DNA from: Sphingomonas sp. Leaf21
GTDB lineage: Bacteria; Pseudomonadota; Alphaproteobacteria; Sphingomonadales; Sphingomonadaceae
NCBI RefSeq assembly: GCF_916858675.1
Contig: NZ_CAKASM010000033.1
Span: 1-33,493 of the forward strand
DNA: 33,493 bases
Direction of reading: 5' to 3'
How positions within the stretch are numbered: the stretch's first letter is position 1; every line of letters begins with the position of its first letter. The notes beneath the pieces are model-generated. The model worked only from the letters and a program-made list of their open reading frames with translations. It was not told the DNA's origin and made no database searches. Of this stretch, positions 1 to 7,693 are shown piece by piece. The translations under genes and the position numbers were made by a program.

Positions 1-16
1 AATTGGGTTTCCCCAT
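1..16 (-). CDS. 5' end of a gene running off the left edge
   Basis: The minus strand has an ATG at 16-14 preceded by a consensus AGGAGG (27-22) five bases upstream. Only five codons (MGKPN) lie inside the window, so no product can be named. The call rests on the near-perfect ribosome binding site and its spacing. It would have to be extended into the neighbouring sequence to be confirmed. Confidence 0.35.
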
Positions 17-434
17 CGTCGCCTCCTGTCCTCAAAATTAGGACCCGAGGCGTCCAGAAATCTAGGGGCTACTCAGCCCGCATCCGCGCCGGCCCCTCAC
101 CCAACTCCGACTAAGCCTTTGCTACGCGAAACCCGAGGCTGCGGGATCTTCCCCTTTCACAAGGAGAGAGAAGAAAAAGCAGTGCTAAATGCCGACTCGA
201 CCTAACGATCGAATGCGGGTGGCGCGACCATAGCCAGCGATCAGGATGTCCGCACCAGGAAGCCTTGATCATCGCGCCGCCTCGCCCTCGGCACCAGAAT
301 TTCCCAATGATTCGAGTGCCCATCGCTTTCACCTCGGGTGCGCCAGCCACAAATTTCACGCTTCGAAGCGCATGTGCCGGTGATTGGCCTGGTCAGGTCT
401 TTCGTGACGTTCGCCGTCGTCCGCGTACAGCGGC
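17..434. other. gene-poor stretch, no convincing coding region
   Basis: About 400 bases hold no gene I can support. Open frames here (for example minus 359-111) are short, rich in Arg, Ser and Trp, lack a ribosome binding site and resemble no family I know. A small hairpin with GGGCT/AGCCC arms lies at 66-79. The first part is probably the 5' leader and promoter of the partial gene at the left edge. The rest could be a decayed gene or a regulatory region, and I cannot tell which. Confidence 0.4.
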
Positions 435-554
435 TTATAGCGGATCGCGATCGCCGGTCGGCGTTTTGGCGGCGCGCATGAACTGGCCGAAGCCGAAGCC
501 TGCGAGAATGGCGGCGGCCAGCCAGGTCGCGCCGAACTCGAACACATACGCCAT
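435..554 (-). CDS. 39-residue putative membrane peptide
   Basis: I do not recognise this protein. The ATG at 554 follows a strong AAGGAGG ribosome binding site, which is why this start is chosen over longer in-frame extensions upstream. The 39 residues begin MAYVFEF, continue with one hydrophobic segment (about residues 8-27, rich in Ala, Leu, Gly and Phe) and end in a short polar tail (RAAKTPTGDRDPL). This is the layout of a single-span inner-membrane peptide with a cytoplasmic C-terminus. Small subunits of membrane complexes look like this, but nothing identifies a partner. It lies downstream of the GH43-like gene on the same strand, 173 bases away, and two perfect palindromes (577-588 and 590-604) sit in that gap, so it probably has its own regulated promoter. 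It is short and easily missed by gene callers. Confidence 0.55.
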   Translation of the reverse strand: MAYVFEFGATWLAAAILAGFGFGQFMRAAKTPTGDRDPL

Positions 555-576
555 AAACCCCTCCTTGTGCTTGTGG

Positions 577-604
577 GATACCGGTATCGCGACAAGCATT
601 GTCG
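577..604. promoter_or_regulatory. two adjacent palindromes upstream of the 39-aa gene
   Basis: Positions 577-588 are a perfect 12-base palindrome (GATACCGGTATC). Positions 590-604 are a second dyad with arms CGACAA and TTGTCG around GCA. Both lie 23-50 bases upstream of the ATG at 554. A CG-centred 12-mer is the kind of site bound by LacI-family and other dimeric repressors, but no regulator gene is in the window. Calling it an operator is inference. Confidence 0.35.
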
Positions 605-727
605 TGCAAATGAAGATGCTGCCGTTTTCGGATGGGAAGGGGCAAATCGGGACAGCCGCGGAACGGTTTTGCGCTTGCCGTCGGGGTTCGGCCATTTACG
701 AGCGCTCCGCGCCTGCTTCGCGACCGG

Positions 728-1702
728 TCAGTGCGCCTCCTCCAATGCCTTCGCGACGTGGGACGGGATGGTCAGGACGGTGCCGTGACGCTGCCCCTTC
801 ACGAGGCGGACCGCGTCGGAGACGTCGCGCCATGTCCGCCAGTCGCGTGTCTCGAACGCGCCGTAGCGGCCATTGGCATAGTAGTCGACATAGAGCCGGG
901 TGCGGTCGCCATCGGTGACCAGCGTCGGCCCCTCGGCGCGCTCACCGGTGACGAGCGGCTTGGGCATCAGCCTATAGGGGCCGAGCACCCGATCCGCGAC
1001 CGCCCACTGGATCGGGCCCCAGCGGCCGCGCTCCTGATTGTCGCCTTCCTTGAACACGGCGACATAGCGGCTGCCGACGCGCAGGATCGTCGTATCGATA
1101 TGGTCGAAACCGGGATCGATCAGCACGCCGGGCGTGCTGAAGGTCGCGAAGTCCTTCGTCGTGACATAATAGGTGCGGTTGTTCATCTGTCCCGAACGGC
1201 GCGTCGCCGGGAAGCGGCCATCGACGTCGGACGACCAGGTGATGACATAGGCGCGGCTGGCGGGGTCGTAGACGGTTTCGGGTGCCCACGCGTTGTTGGT
1301 CCCCGGCACCCCCTCCATGACCGGAATATAGCGTTGCGCCGACCAGTGGATCAGGTCGCGCGAGCTGGCATAGCCGATTCCCTTGTCCTTCCAGCCGGTG
1401 GTCCAGACCATGCGGTACACGCCATCGGGGCCGCGCAGGATATGCGGATCGCGCAACAGCCTGCCGCCCACCTCCGGCGTCAGGAAGACCCTGTCGAGAT
1501 CGCGCCAACGATGCCCGCCATCGGTGCTGACCGACAGGTGAAGCCCGTCGCCATTGCCGTGGAACGAGGTGAAGACCATGGTCTCGCCAGCGGCTTTGGG
1601 CGGTCGTGCCGTCGCCGCGCACAGCCATGGAAACAAGGCCATGGCAGCGGCGATCCGCACTCGCCGACCCATGGCGCGGTACGTCTTCGATGCAGGCTCC
1701 AT
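728..1702 (-). CDS. secreted GH43-like glycosyl hydrolase (five-bladed propeller)
   Basis: This 324-residue protein resembles family 43 glycoside hydrolases, which remove arabinose or xylose from plant polysaccharides or act on related glycans. An N-terminal signal sequence (basic MGRRVR, then a hydrophobic run, about residues 11-32) indicates export. Candidate catalytic residues of the GH43 pattern are Asp85 (RDPHI), Asp200 or Asp203 (DHIDTTIL) and Glu257 (EGPTLV). WAPETVYDPASRAYVITW (139-156) is a typical propeller-blade segment. An Asp-box-like STDGGHRW (59-66) lies near the N-terminus. The start at 1702 has GGGGAGAA upstream. A later ATG at 1672 lacks a good site but would also leave a signal peptide. 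It is transcribed divergently from lldD. Substrate is unknown. The residue assignments are by eye, so the subfamily and even GH43 against a related propeller family remain open. Confidence 0.7.
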   Translation of the reverse strand: MEPASKTYRAMGRRVRIAAAMALFPWLCAATARPPKAAGETMVFTSFHGNGDGLHLSVSTDGGHRWRDLDRVFLTPEVGGRLLRDPHILRGPDGVYRMVWTTGWKDKGIGYASSRDLIHWSAQRYIPVMEGVPGTNNAWAPETVYDPASRAYVITWSSDVDGRFPATRRSGQMNNRTYYVTTKDFATFSTPGVLIDPGFDHIDTTILRVGSRYVAVFKEGDNQERGRWGPIQWAVADRVLGPYRLMPKPLVTGERAEGPTLVTDGDRTRLYVDYYANGRYGAFETRDWRTWRDVSDAVRLVKGQRHGTVLTIPSHVAKALEEAH

Positions 1703-1879
1703 CGCCCAGTTCTCCCCATGCCGCGATCGCGCCCTGAAGGCGATTTGTCCGACAAGGCTAGAGCGTGGCCGCGACCGGGGCAAGCGGGCGGGGGGAAGGT
1801 GGGGCGGTCGGTCGGCCTTTGTCTCCGGCGGCTCGGCGTTGTACGGGGCGGGGACGACCATGCTGGAGCCCGTTGCCCG
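1703..1879. promoter_or_regulatory. divergent intergenic region, GH43-like gene / lldD
   Basis: This 177-base spacer separates the two start codons and must hold promoters for both directions. I could not identify a clear -35/-10 pair or a recognisable LldR-type operator by eye. Confidence 0.3.
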
Positions 1880-3013
1880 ATGATCATTTCCGCCCCCGCC
1901 GATTATCGCGAGGCCGCGCGGCGCCGCCTGCCGCCGTTCCTGTTCCATTATCTCGACGGTGGCGCCAATGCCGAGCACACGCTGCGCCACAATGTCGAGG
2001 ATTTGTCCGGCATCGAACTGCGCCAGCGGGTGCTGCGCGACGTCGCCGATCTCAGCCTGGAGACTGAGCTGTTCGGCACCCGCATGGCGATGCCGGTCGT
2101 GCTCGCCCCGGTCGGGCTGGCGGGCATGTACGCCCGGCGCGGCGAGGTACAGGCGGCGCGCGCGGCGGCGGCGAAGAATATTCCCTTCACCCTGTCCACC
2201 GTCTCGGTCTGCGCGATCCAGGAGGTGCAGGCGGCGTCCTCCGCGCCGATCTGGTTCCAGCTCTACGTGCTGCGCGACCGGGGCTTCATGCGCGACGCGC
2301 TGGAACGCGCGCAGGCGGCGGGCGTGACGACCTTGGTCTTCACCGTCGACATGCCGGTGCCCGGCGCGCGCTATCGCGATGCGCATGCGGGCATGTCGGG
2401 ACCCAATGCGGGGTTTCGCCGGATGGTACAGGCGGTGACCCATCCGCGCTGGGCCTGGGACGTCGGTCTGCACGGACGGCCGCACGATCTGGGCAATATC
2501 TCGACCTATCGCGGCATGCCGACCGCGCTCGAGGATTATATCGGCTGGCTGGGCGCCAATTTCGATCCGTCGATCGCGTGGCGCGATTTGGAGTGGATCC
2601 GCGACTTCTGGAAGGGATCGATCGTGATCAAGGGGATTCTCGACCCCGAGGATGCGCGCGACGCGGTGCGGTTCGGCGCGGACGGGATCGTCGTGTCCAA
2701 CCATGGCGGGCGGCAGCTCGACGGCGTTCGCTCCAGCGCGCGCGCGATGCCCGCCATCGCCGATGCGGTGAAGGGCGAGTTGAAGCTGCTCGCCGATTCG
2801 GGCGTGCGCTCGGGGCTGGACGTGGTGCGGATGCTGGCGCTGGGGGCGGACGCGGTGCTGATCGGTCGCGCCTTCATCTATGCGCTGGCGACGGCGGGCG
2901 AGGCAGGCGTCGCCAACCTGTTGCGGCTGTTCGATGCCGAAATGCGCGTGGCGATGACGCTGACCGGCGTGAAGTCGATCGCGGAGATCGATCGGAGTGC
3001 CTTGGCGGGCTAG
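1880..3013 (+). CDS. lldD: FMN-dependent L-lactate dehydrogenase
   Basis: LldD oxidises L-lactate to pyruvate at the inner membrane and passes electrons to quinone, letting the cell grow on lactate. The 377-residue protein lines up from its first residues with Escherichia coli LldD as I remember it: start MIISAPADYREAA, PPFLFHYLDGGA, APVGLAGMYARRGEVQAA, FTLSTVSVC, WFQLYVLRDRGFMR and HDLGNIS. The catalytic His275 lies in SNHGGRQLDG, and the FMN-phosphate region LADSGVRSGLDVVRMLALGA follows. The E. coli enzyme is about 20 residues longer at the C-terminus. The ATG at 1880 is chosen for this N-terminal match, with GGAG about 11 bases upstream; an open frame extends much further 5' but is non-homologous. 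No lctP permease or lldR regulator is adjacent. Confidence 0.95.
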   Translation: MIISAPADYREAARRRLPPFLFHYLDGGANAEHTLRHNVEDLSGIELRQRVLRDVADLSLETELFGTRMAMPVVLAPVGLAGMYARRGEVQAARAAAAKNIPFTLSTVSVCAIQEVQAASSAPIWFQLYVLRDRGFMRDALERAQAAGVTTLVFTVDMPVPGARYRDAHAGMSGPNAGFRRMVQAVTHPRWAWDVGLHGRPHDLGNISTYRGMPTALEDYIGWLGANFDPSIAWRDLEWIRDFWKGSIVIKGILDPEDARDAVRFGADGIVVSNHGGRQLDGVRSSARAMPAIADAVKGELKLLADSGVRSGLDVVRMLALGADAVLIGRAFIYALATAGEAGVANLLRLFDAEMRVAMTLTGVKSIAEIDRSALAG

Positions 3014-3019
3014 GGCCGG

Positions 3020-3071
3020 GCACCGCTTCGCGGCGGTTCCCTTCCCCCCAAGCGGTGCCTGGGGAGGAATT
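3020..3071. repeat. palindromic intergenic repeat downstream of lldD
   Basis: A perfect 9-base inverted repeat (GCACCGCTT at 3020-3028, AAGCGGTGC at 3050-3058) overlaps a second, imperfect hairpin whose right arm ends GGGGAGGAATT (3061-3071). The same 11-base end occurs in the repeats at 7595-7605 and 15323-15333, so this looks like a degenerate member of that family. It lies between lldD and ptsP and could act as a transcription or mRNA 3' end. Confidence 0.5.
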
Positions 3072-3145
3072 GTTATCGGCTCCGCGCGGGCGACTGCGAT
3101 ATTAGGGCATGACACCGGCGCGTCCGGTCTGTTAGCCCTGTGGCC

Positions 3146-5419
3146 ATGCCCGTATCGGCCGCCGCATCCGCCCGCGAGATCCTCGTTCGTCTGCACGACG
3201 TGATGGCGTCGCGCACCCCCGCCCAAGCCAAGCTGAACCAGGTCGTCCAGATCATCGGAGAGGCGATCGGCAGCGAGGTGTGTTCGATCTATCTGTTGCG
3301 CGAGGGGGTTCTCGAGCTCTTCGCGACGCGCGGTCTGGCCGAGGAGGCGGTTCACGTCACCAAGCTGGCGCTGGGCGAGGGGCTGGTCGGCACGATCGCC
3401 GAGGATGTCGAGGTGCTGAACCTAGACGAGGCGGCCAGCCACCCCGACTTCGCCTACAAGCCCGAAACGGGCGAGGACCGGTTCCACAGTTTCGCGGGCG
3501 TTCCCATCATCCGGCGCGAGCGCGCGGTTGGCGTGCTGGCGGTTCAGCATAGCGAGCCGCGCAAATATGCGGATGTCGAGATCGAGGCGTTGCAGACCGT
3601 CGCGATGGTCCTGTCCGAGCTGATCGCCAATGCCGGGCTGATCGACGCGGCGGGGGCGGCGGGCGCGCGACCGCAGATGACCGCGTCGATCCGCCTGGGC
3701 GGCCAGAAGCTGGTCGACGGCATGGGTAGCGGCTTTGCCGTCTATCACCAGCCGCGCATCGTCATCGAGCATACCGTCGCCGAGGACATCGATGCCGAGC
3801 GGCGCCGCGTCTATGCCGCGTTCGACAAGATGCGCGAGCAGATCGACCGCATGGCGCGCGAGGCGGAATTCGGCGTTGCGGGCGAGCATGTCGAGGTCAT
3901 CGAAACCTACAAGATGTTCGCCTATGACGAGGGCTGGGCGCGGCGGATCAACGAGGCGATCGACAGCGGCCTGACCGCCGAGGCGGCGATCGAGCGGGTG
4001 CAGCAGCGCACGCGCCAGCGGATGCGCCAGATCGACGATCCGCTGCTCGCCGACCGGATGCACGATCTGGAGGACCTGTCCAACCGGCTCCTGCGGATCG
4101 TGTCGGGCCAGATGGGAACGGCGGCGCAACTCGGGCTGCGGCAGGACACGATCCTGCTCGCGCGCAATCTGGGCCCCGCCGAGCTGCTCGAATATGACCG
4201 GCGGCGGTTGAAGGGCGTGATCCTGGAGGAGGGATCGCTGACCGCGCATGTCATCATCGTCGCGCGCGCGATGGGCGTTCCGGTGCTCGGCCGGGTCAGC
4301 GACGTGCGCCGCCAGATCGCCGAGGGCGACCTGCTCCTGCTCGACGTGACCGAGGGCAGCGTGCTCGTCCGTCCCACCTCCGCCATGGAGGAGGCGTTCG
4401 AGGCCAAGCTGCAGCTTCGCCAGAAGCGGCGCGCCGCATTCGCGGCGCTGCGCGACGTGCCGCCGGTGACCAGGGACGGCCACCGCGTGACGCTGATGGT
4501 CAATGCGGGGCTTCGCGACGACGCCGCCGCGCTCGACACGACCGGGGCGGACGGGATCGGGTTGTTCCGCACCGAATTCCAGTTCCTCGTGTCCGCGACG
4601 CTGCCCCAGCGCGAGCGGCAGCAGCGGCTCTACCGCGACGTGCTGGAGGCGGCGGGCGACCGGCCGGTGATCTTCCGCACGATCGATATCGGCGGGGACA
4701 AGGCGCTGCCCTATCTCAACACCGCCGACCATGACGAAGAGAACCCCGCGATGGGCTGGCGCGCGCTCCGCCTGGCGCTCGAACGCGAAGGGCTGATGAA
4801 GGCGCAGGCGCGCGCGCTGATCGAGGCGGGGGCGGGGCGCACGCTCCATGTCATGTTCCCGATGGTGTCGGAGGCGTGGGAGTTCGACGAGGCCAAGGCC
4901 CTGTTCGAGGCGCAGCGGGCGTGGCTCGGCTCGCGCGGTCGTCGCCTGCCGCTGGAGATGCGCTACGGCGCGATGCTCGAGGTGCCGGCGCTGGCCGAGC
5001 AGCTCGACCTGATTCTCCCCAATGTCGATTTCCTGTCGGTCGGGACCAACGACCTGACCCAGTTCCTGTTCGCCGCCGATCGCGCCAACCCCAAGCTGGC
5101 GGAGCGTTACGACTGGCTGAGCCCGTCGATCCTGCGCTTCCTGCGCCGCGTGGTCGAACCCGCGCGGACGGCGGGCGTGCCGGTGGCGGTTTGCGGTGAG
5201 ATGGGCGGGCGTCCGCTGGAGGCTATGGCACTGATCGGACTGGGTATCGAACGCCTGTCGATCACGCCCGCCGCGGTCGGGCCGGTCAAGGCGATGATCC
5301 GTTCGCTCGACCGTTCGGCGATCGCCGGGGAGATGACGCGGCTGCTCGCCCATCCCGTCCGCGACATGCGCGGGGCGCTTGGTGCCTGGGCTGCGACGAA
5401 TGGTGTGGAATTGGCCTAA
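3146..5419 (+). CDS. ptsP: PEP-protein phosphotransferase of the nitrogen PTS (EI-Ntr)
   Basis: PtsP takes phosphate from phosphoenolpyruvate and passes it to NPr and then EIIA-Ntr. In alphaproteobacteria this regulatory relay affects (p)ppGpp levels, potassium balance and carbon storage. The 757-residue protein has an N-terminal GAF sensory domain (about residues 15-160), the EI N-terminal domain, a phosphohistidine domain with His368 (in GSLTAHVIIVARAMGVPVLG) and a PEP-binding TIM barrel (about 440-730). Barrel motifs are GADGIGLFRTEFQF, DIGGDKALPY, FLSVGTNDLTQF and the active-site Cys683 in AVCGEMGG. The ATG at 3146 is taken as start; a GTG two codons earlier is possible, and neither has a strong ribosome binding site. 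Many alphaproteobacteria carry lysC just before ptsP; here the neighbour is lldD. NPr and EIIA-Ntr are not in the window. Confidence 0.93.
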   Translation: MPVSAAASAREILVRLHDVMASRTPAQAKLNQVVQIIGEAIGSEVCSIYLLREGVLELFATRGLAEEAVHVTKLALGEGLVGTIAEDVEVLNLDEAASHPDFAYKPETGEDRFHSFAGVPIIRRERAVGVLAVQHSEPRKYADVEIEALQTVAMVLSELIANAGLIDAAGAAGARPQMTASIRLGGQKLVDGMGSGFAVYHQPRIVIEHTVAEDIDAERRRVYAAFDKMREQIDRMAREAEFGVAGEHVEVIETYKMFAYDEGWARRINEAIDSGLTAEAAIERVQQRTRQRMRQIDDPLLADRMHDLEDLSNRLLRIVSGQMGTAAQLGLRQDTILLARNLGPAELLEYDRRRLKGVILEEGSLTAHVIIVARAMGVPVLGRVSDVRRQIAEGDLLLLDVTEGSVLVRPTSAMEEAFEAKLQLRQKRRAAFAALRDVPPVTRDGHRVTLMVNAGLRDDAAALDTTGADGIGLFRTEFQFLVSATLPQRERQQRLYRDVLEAAGDRPVIFRTIDIGGDKALPYLNTADHDEENPAMGWRALRLALEREGLMKAQARALIEAGAGRTLHVMFPMVSEAWEFDEAKALFEAQRAWLGSRGRRLPLEMRYGAMLEVPALAEQLDLILPNVDFLSVGTNDLTQFLFAADRANPKLAERYDWLSPSILRFLRRVVEPARTAGVPVAVCGEMGGRPLEAMALIGLGIERLSITPAAVGPVKAMIRSLDRSAIAGEMTRLLAHPVRDMRGALGAWAATNGVELA

Positions 5420-5510
5420 ATCAAGCCGGGCCCCCGCGTTGACTTGAGCCCGGGGCTCTGAAAGAACGGCCGCGATCATGGGGTGGGCCATGGTCACTTC
5501 GGAGTTGAGA

Positions 5511-6461
5511 ATGGACGAGGTCAATCCCGGCCACGATGCCGCACCGGCGGCACCTACCCGCGCCGGTGACGTCCTGCGCGAGGCGCGTGAGGCGCAAGGG
5601 CTGTCGCTTGGCGATATCGGGGCTCGCACCCGCATCCCCAGTCGTCATCTCGCGGCGATCGAGGCATCCGATTATCAGAGCCTGCCGTCGGCGACCTATG
5701 CCGTCGGCTTCGCCAAGGCCTATGCCCGCGCCGTGGGAGCGGACGAAGTCGCGATCGCACAGGCGGTCCGCGCCGATGTCGACCGGCTCGGCCGCCGGGT
5801 CGCCGAATATGTGCCGCAGGACATCGTCGATCCCGCCCGCGTGCCATCGCGCGGCCTGGCGATCATCGGCGTCGGCCTGGCGCTCGCGGTGCTGATCATC
5901 GCGGGGCTGTGGTACGGCACCGACCTGTTCCGCCGCGACCGCACCGCCCAGGACGTGCCCGCGGTGACGCCGCTGGGCAACACCGGCGAGGCGGCTCCGG
6001 CGCCTGCGCCCAGTCCGACCCCGGTGACCGGTGGCAAGGTCGTCCTGATCGCCAAGGGCGAGGTCTGGCTGCGCGTCTATGACGCGGACAACAAGACGAT
6101 CAAGATCGGCACGTTGCAGCCCGGCGAGCAGTTCGAGGTGCCTGCCGACGTGAAGAACCCGCTGCTCAATGTCGGTCGTCCCGACAAGCTGACGGTGACG
6201 CTGAACGGTTCGCCCATCCCGCAGCTGGGTGACGGATCGCGCGCGATCAAGGACGTGCGGCTCGATCCCGCCGCGATCGCGGCGCGCCTGTCGGGTACGC
6301 CCGCTCCTGCGGCATCGCCATCGACGGGTACGAGCCGCAGCGCGCCGCGCGACCGGTCGGCCCGGCGGACACCGGCCGCGACGTCGGGCGATGCGGCGCC
6401 GCTGGCCCCGACGCCCGTGCCCTCGCCGACCACCGCCACCACGGCTCCGGCGGATCTGTAA
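5511..6461 (+). CDS. RodZ-like HTH membrane protein (DUF4115)
   Basis: The 316-residue protein has the RodZ layout. An N-terminal helix-turn-helix domain of the Cro/Xre type (about residues 18-85: GDVLREAREAQGLSLGDIG, then RHLAAIEASDYQSLP) would face the cytoplasm. One transmembrane helix follows (about 115-137), then a periplasmic linker rich in Ala and Pro, a compact beta domain matching DUF4115 (about 170-245) and a low-complexity Ala/Pro/Thr tail. In rod-shaped bacteria RodZ links MreB to the elongasome, but mre genes are not nearby. The start at 5511 is chosen for GGAG six bases upstream; ATGs at 5478 and 5490 would add 11 or 7 residues. It is followed 89 bases later by cpoB, suggesting a shared envelope role. 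Whether it functions as true RodZ is inferred from domain order. Confidence 0.78.
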   Translation: MDEVNPGHDAAPAAPTRAGDVLREAREAQGLSLGDIGARTRIPSRHLAAIEASDYQSLPSATYAVGFAKAYARAVGADEVAIAQAVRADVDRLGRRVAEYVPQDIVDPARVPSRGLAIIGVGLALAVLIIAGLWYGTDLFRRDRTAQDVPAVTPLGNTGEAAPAPAPSPTPVTGGKVVLIAKGEVWLRVYDADNKTIKIGTLQPGEQFEVPADVKNPLLNVGRPDKLTVTLNGSPIPQLGDGSRAIKDVRLDPAAIAARLSGTPAPAASPSTGTSRSAPRDRSARRTPAATSGDAAPLAPTPVPSPTTATTAPADL

Positions 6462-6550
6462 GGGGCCGTTTCTTTCAGGCTGCAGACAGCCGCGACGGGG
6501 CAGGACGGCATCCGTTGTTTCCACATCATGCCCACCGGGGGGTGAAACCG

Positions 6551-7477
6551 ATGCGTAATCTGTTGCTGGCCGGGGTCGCGGCCCTGACGATCCTGCCGAG
6601 TGCCGCCATGGCGCAGTCCAATGTCGAGGGGCGGGTCGGCAAGCTGGAAAGCGAAATGCGCGCGGTCCAGCGCAAGGTCTTCCCGAACGGGGCAGGGGGC
6701 TATGTCCAGCCCGAGATCACCGCGCCCCAGACCCAGACACAGGCCCCCGGCGTGCCCGCCTCCAGCGCGCTCAGCGACCTGACCTCGCGCGTGACCTCGC
6801 TCGAGGAGCAGATGGCGAGCCTGACCGGCCAGATCGAGCAGAACGGCTATCGCACCCGTCAGCTTCAGGATCAGTTCGACGCCTATAAGCGCGCGACCGA
6901 TGCGCGGCTGAAGGCGCTGGAATCGGGCCCCGCGCCGATCGCATCCGCGGGGCAGAGCGCGCCGCTGGACACCCCCGCTCCGGCGGCTGGCGGCGGCAAG
7001 AGCCCGGCGGCGCCGTCGGTCGTGACCGGCGATACCGCCAGCACCGCGCCGGCTGGCGGCGCGGCGGTCGACAAGCCCTCGACCGGCGACCCGGCCGAGG
7101 ACGCCTATCTCTACGGCTATCGCCTGTGGACCGCCAAGCGCTATGCCGAGGCGGAGACGCAGTTGAAGAAGGTCGTCACCGACTATCCCAAGAGCCGCCG
7201 CGCCAGCTATGCGCAGAATCTGCTCGGCCGCACCTATCTCGATTCGGGCAAGCCGAGCCTGGCCTCGATGGCGTTCTACGAGAATTACAAGAAATTCCCG
7301 GATGGCGAGCGGGCTCCCGACAGTCTGCTCTATCTGGGGCAGGCGCTGACCAAGCTCAACAAGGCGGCGGACGCGTGCAAGGTGTATGACGAACTGTCCG
7401 ATGTGTACGGCGCCAAGCTGTCCGCCTCGATGAAGTCGCAGATCACCGCGGGACGCAGCGCCGCCAAGTGTCAGTGA
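6551..7477 (+). CDS. cpoB: Tol-Pal-associated periplasmic TPR protein CpoB (YbgF)
   Basis: CpoB works in the periplasm with the Tol-Pal system and, in E. coli, coordinates outer-membrane constriction with peptidoglycan synthesis at division. The 308-residue protein has a signal peptide (about 1-21, cleavage after AMA), a coiled-coil trimerisation segment (about 25-110, VEGRVGKLESEMRAVQRKV onward), a Pro/Ala-rich linker and C-terminal tetratricopeptide repeats. The repeats begin at DPAEDAYLYGYRLW and include YPKSRRASYAQNLLGRTYL and FPDGERAPDSLLYLG. The ATG at 6551 follows GGGGTGAAACCG; an upstream in-frame ATG at 6515 would bury the signal peptide and is rejected. The tol and pal genes that usually precede it are absent here, but the following tilS-ftsH order is common in alphaproteobacteria. 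Confidence 0.9.
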   Translation: MRNLLLAGVAALTILPSAAMAQSNVEGRVGKLESEMRAVQRKVFPNGAGGYVQPEITAPQTQTQAPGVPASSALSDLTSRVTSLEEQMASLTGQIEQNGYRTRQLQDQFDAYKRATDARLKALESGPAPIASAGQSAPLDTPAPAAGGGKSPAAPSVVTGDTASTAPAGGAAVDKPSTGDPAEDAYLYGYRLWTAKRYAEAETQLKKVVTDYPKSRRASYAQNLLGRTYLDSGKPSLASMAFYENYKKFPDGERAPDSLLYLGQALTKLNKAADACKVYDELSDVYGAKLSASMKSQITAGRSAAKCQ

Positions 7478-7487
7478 TCGTATTACC

Positions 7488-7603
7488 TTCCTCCCCTGCA
7501 AGGGGAGGTGGCAGGGCGAAGCCCTGACGGAGGGGTGTCACGGCCAGCGGGGACACCCCTCCACCATGCTTCGCATGGTCCCCCTCCCCTTGCAGGGGAG
7601 GAA
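7488..7603. repeat. 116-bp cloverleaf-type palindromic element
   Basis: Perfect 21-base terminal inverted repeats (7488-7508 and 7583-7603) enclose three smaller perfect hairpins. These are 7512-7526 (CAGGGC arms, GAA loop), 7529-7562 (GGAGGGGTGTC arms) and 7563-7579 (ACCATGC arms, TTC loop). The whole can fold as a four-armed cloverleaf on either strand. It has no coding capacity. It lies between cpoB and tilS, and its right end shares GGGGAGGAATT with elements at 3061 and 15323. It resembles a non-autonomous palindromic repeat of the REP/BIME or MITE kind. Confidence 0.75.
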
Positions 7604-7693
7604 TTCAATACGGACCGATCACCGTTAAACCTCTTGCGCCCGTCCCCTGGACGCGTCAGAGGGCGCGCATCCCTGACCAGTTTTGAGAGCATC

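Noticed and set aside
111..359. 82-codon minus-strand frame near the left edge
   Set aside because: No ribosome binding site, and a Trp/Arg/Ser-rich composition unlike its neighbours. I could not link it to any protein.
241..918. Overlapping frames on both strands covering 241-918
   Set aside because: The long ones conflict with the 39-residue gene and the GH43-like gene 3' end. None shows motifs or start signals.
1703..3355. Long minus-strand open frame running through lldD in the same frame as the GH43-like gene
   Set aside because: It is antisense to a gene with near full-length identity to LldD. The translation is Arg/His/Gln-rich without any family motif, and only the part from 1702 down has a signal peptide and GH43 motifs. 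Such frames are expected in high-GC DNA.
5439..5467. Possible promoter TTGACT before the RodZ-like gene
   Set aside because: The -35-like box at 5439 has no acceptable -10 at 16-18 bases (AAAGAA or AAGAAC), so I do not call it.
3422..5635. 737-codon open frame antisense to ptsP
   Set aside because: The plus strand encodes all EI-Ntr motifs. The antisense translation is low-complexity His/Arg-rich with no start signal.
7488..7603. CRISPR-like or tRNA-like reading of the cloverleaf element
   Set aside because: No direct-repeat and spacer periodicity is present, and the arms do not have tRNA dimensions, an acceptor end or T-loop consensus. Inverted-repeat structure explains it better.
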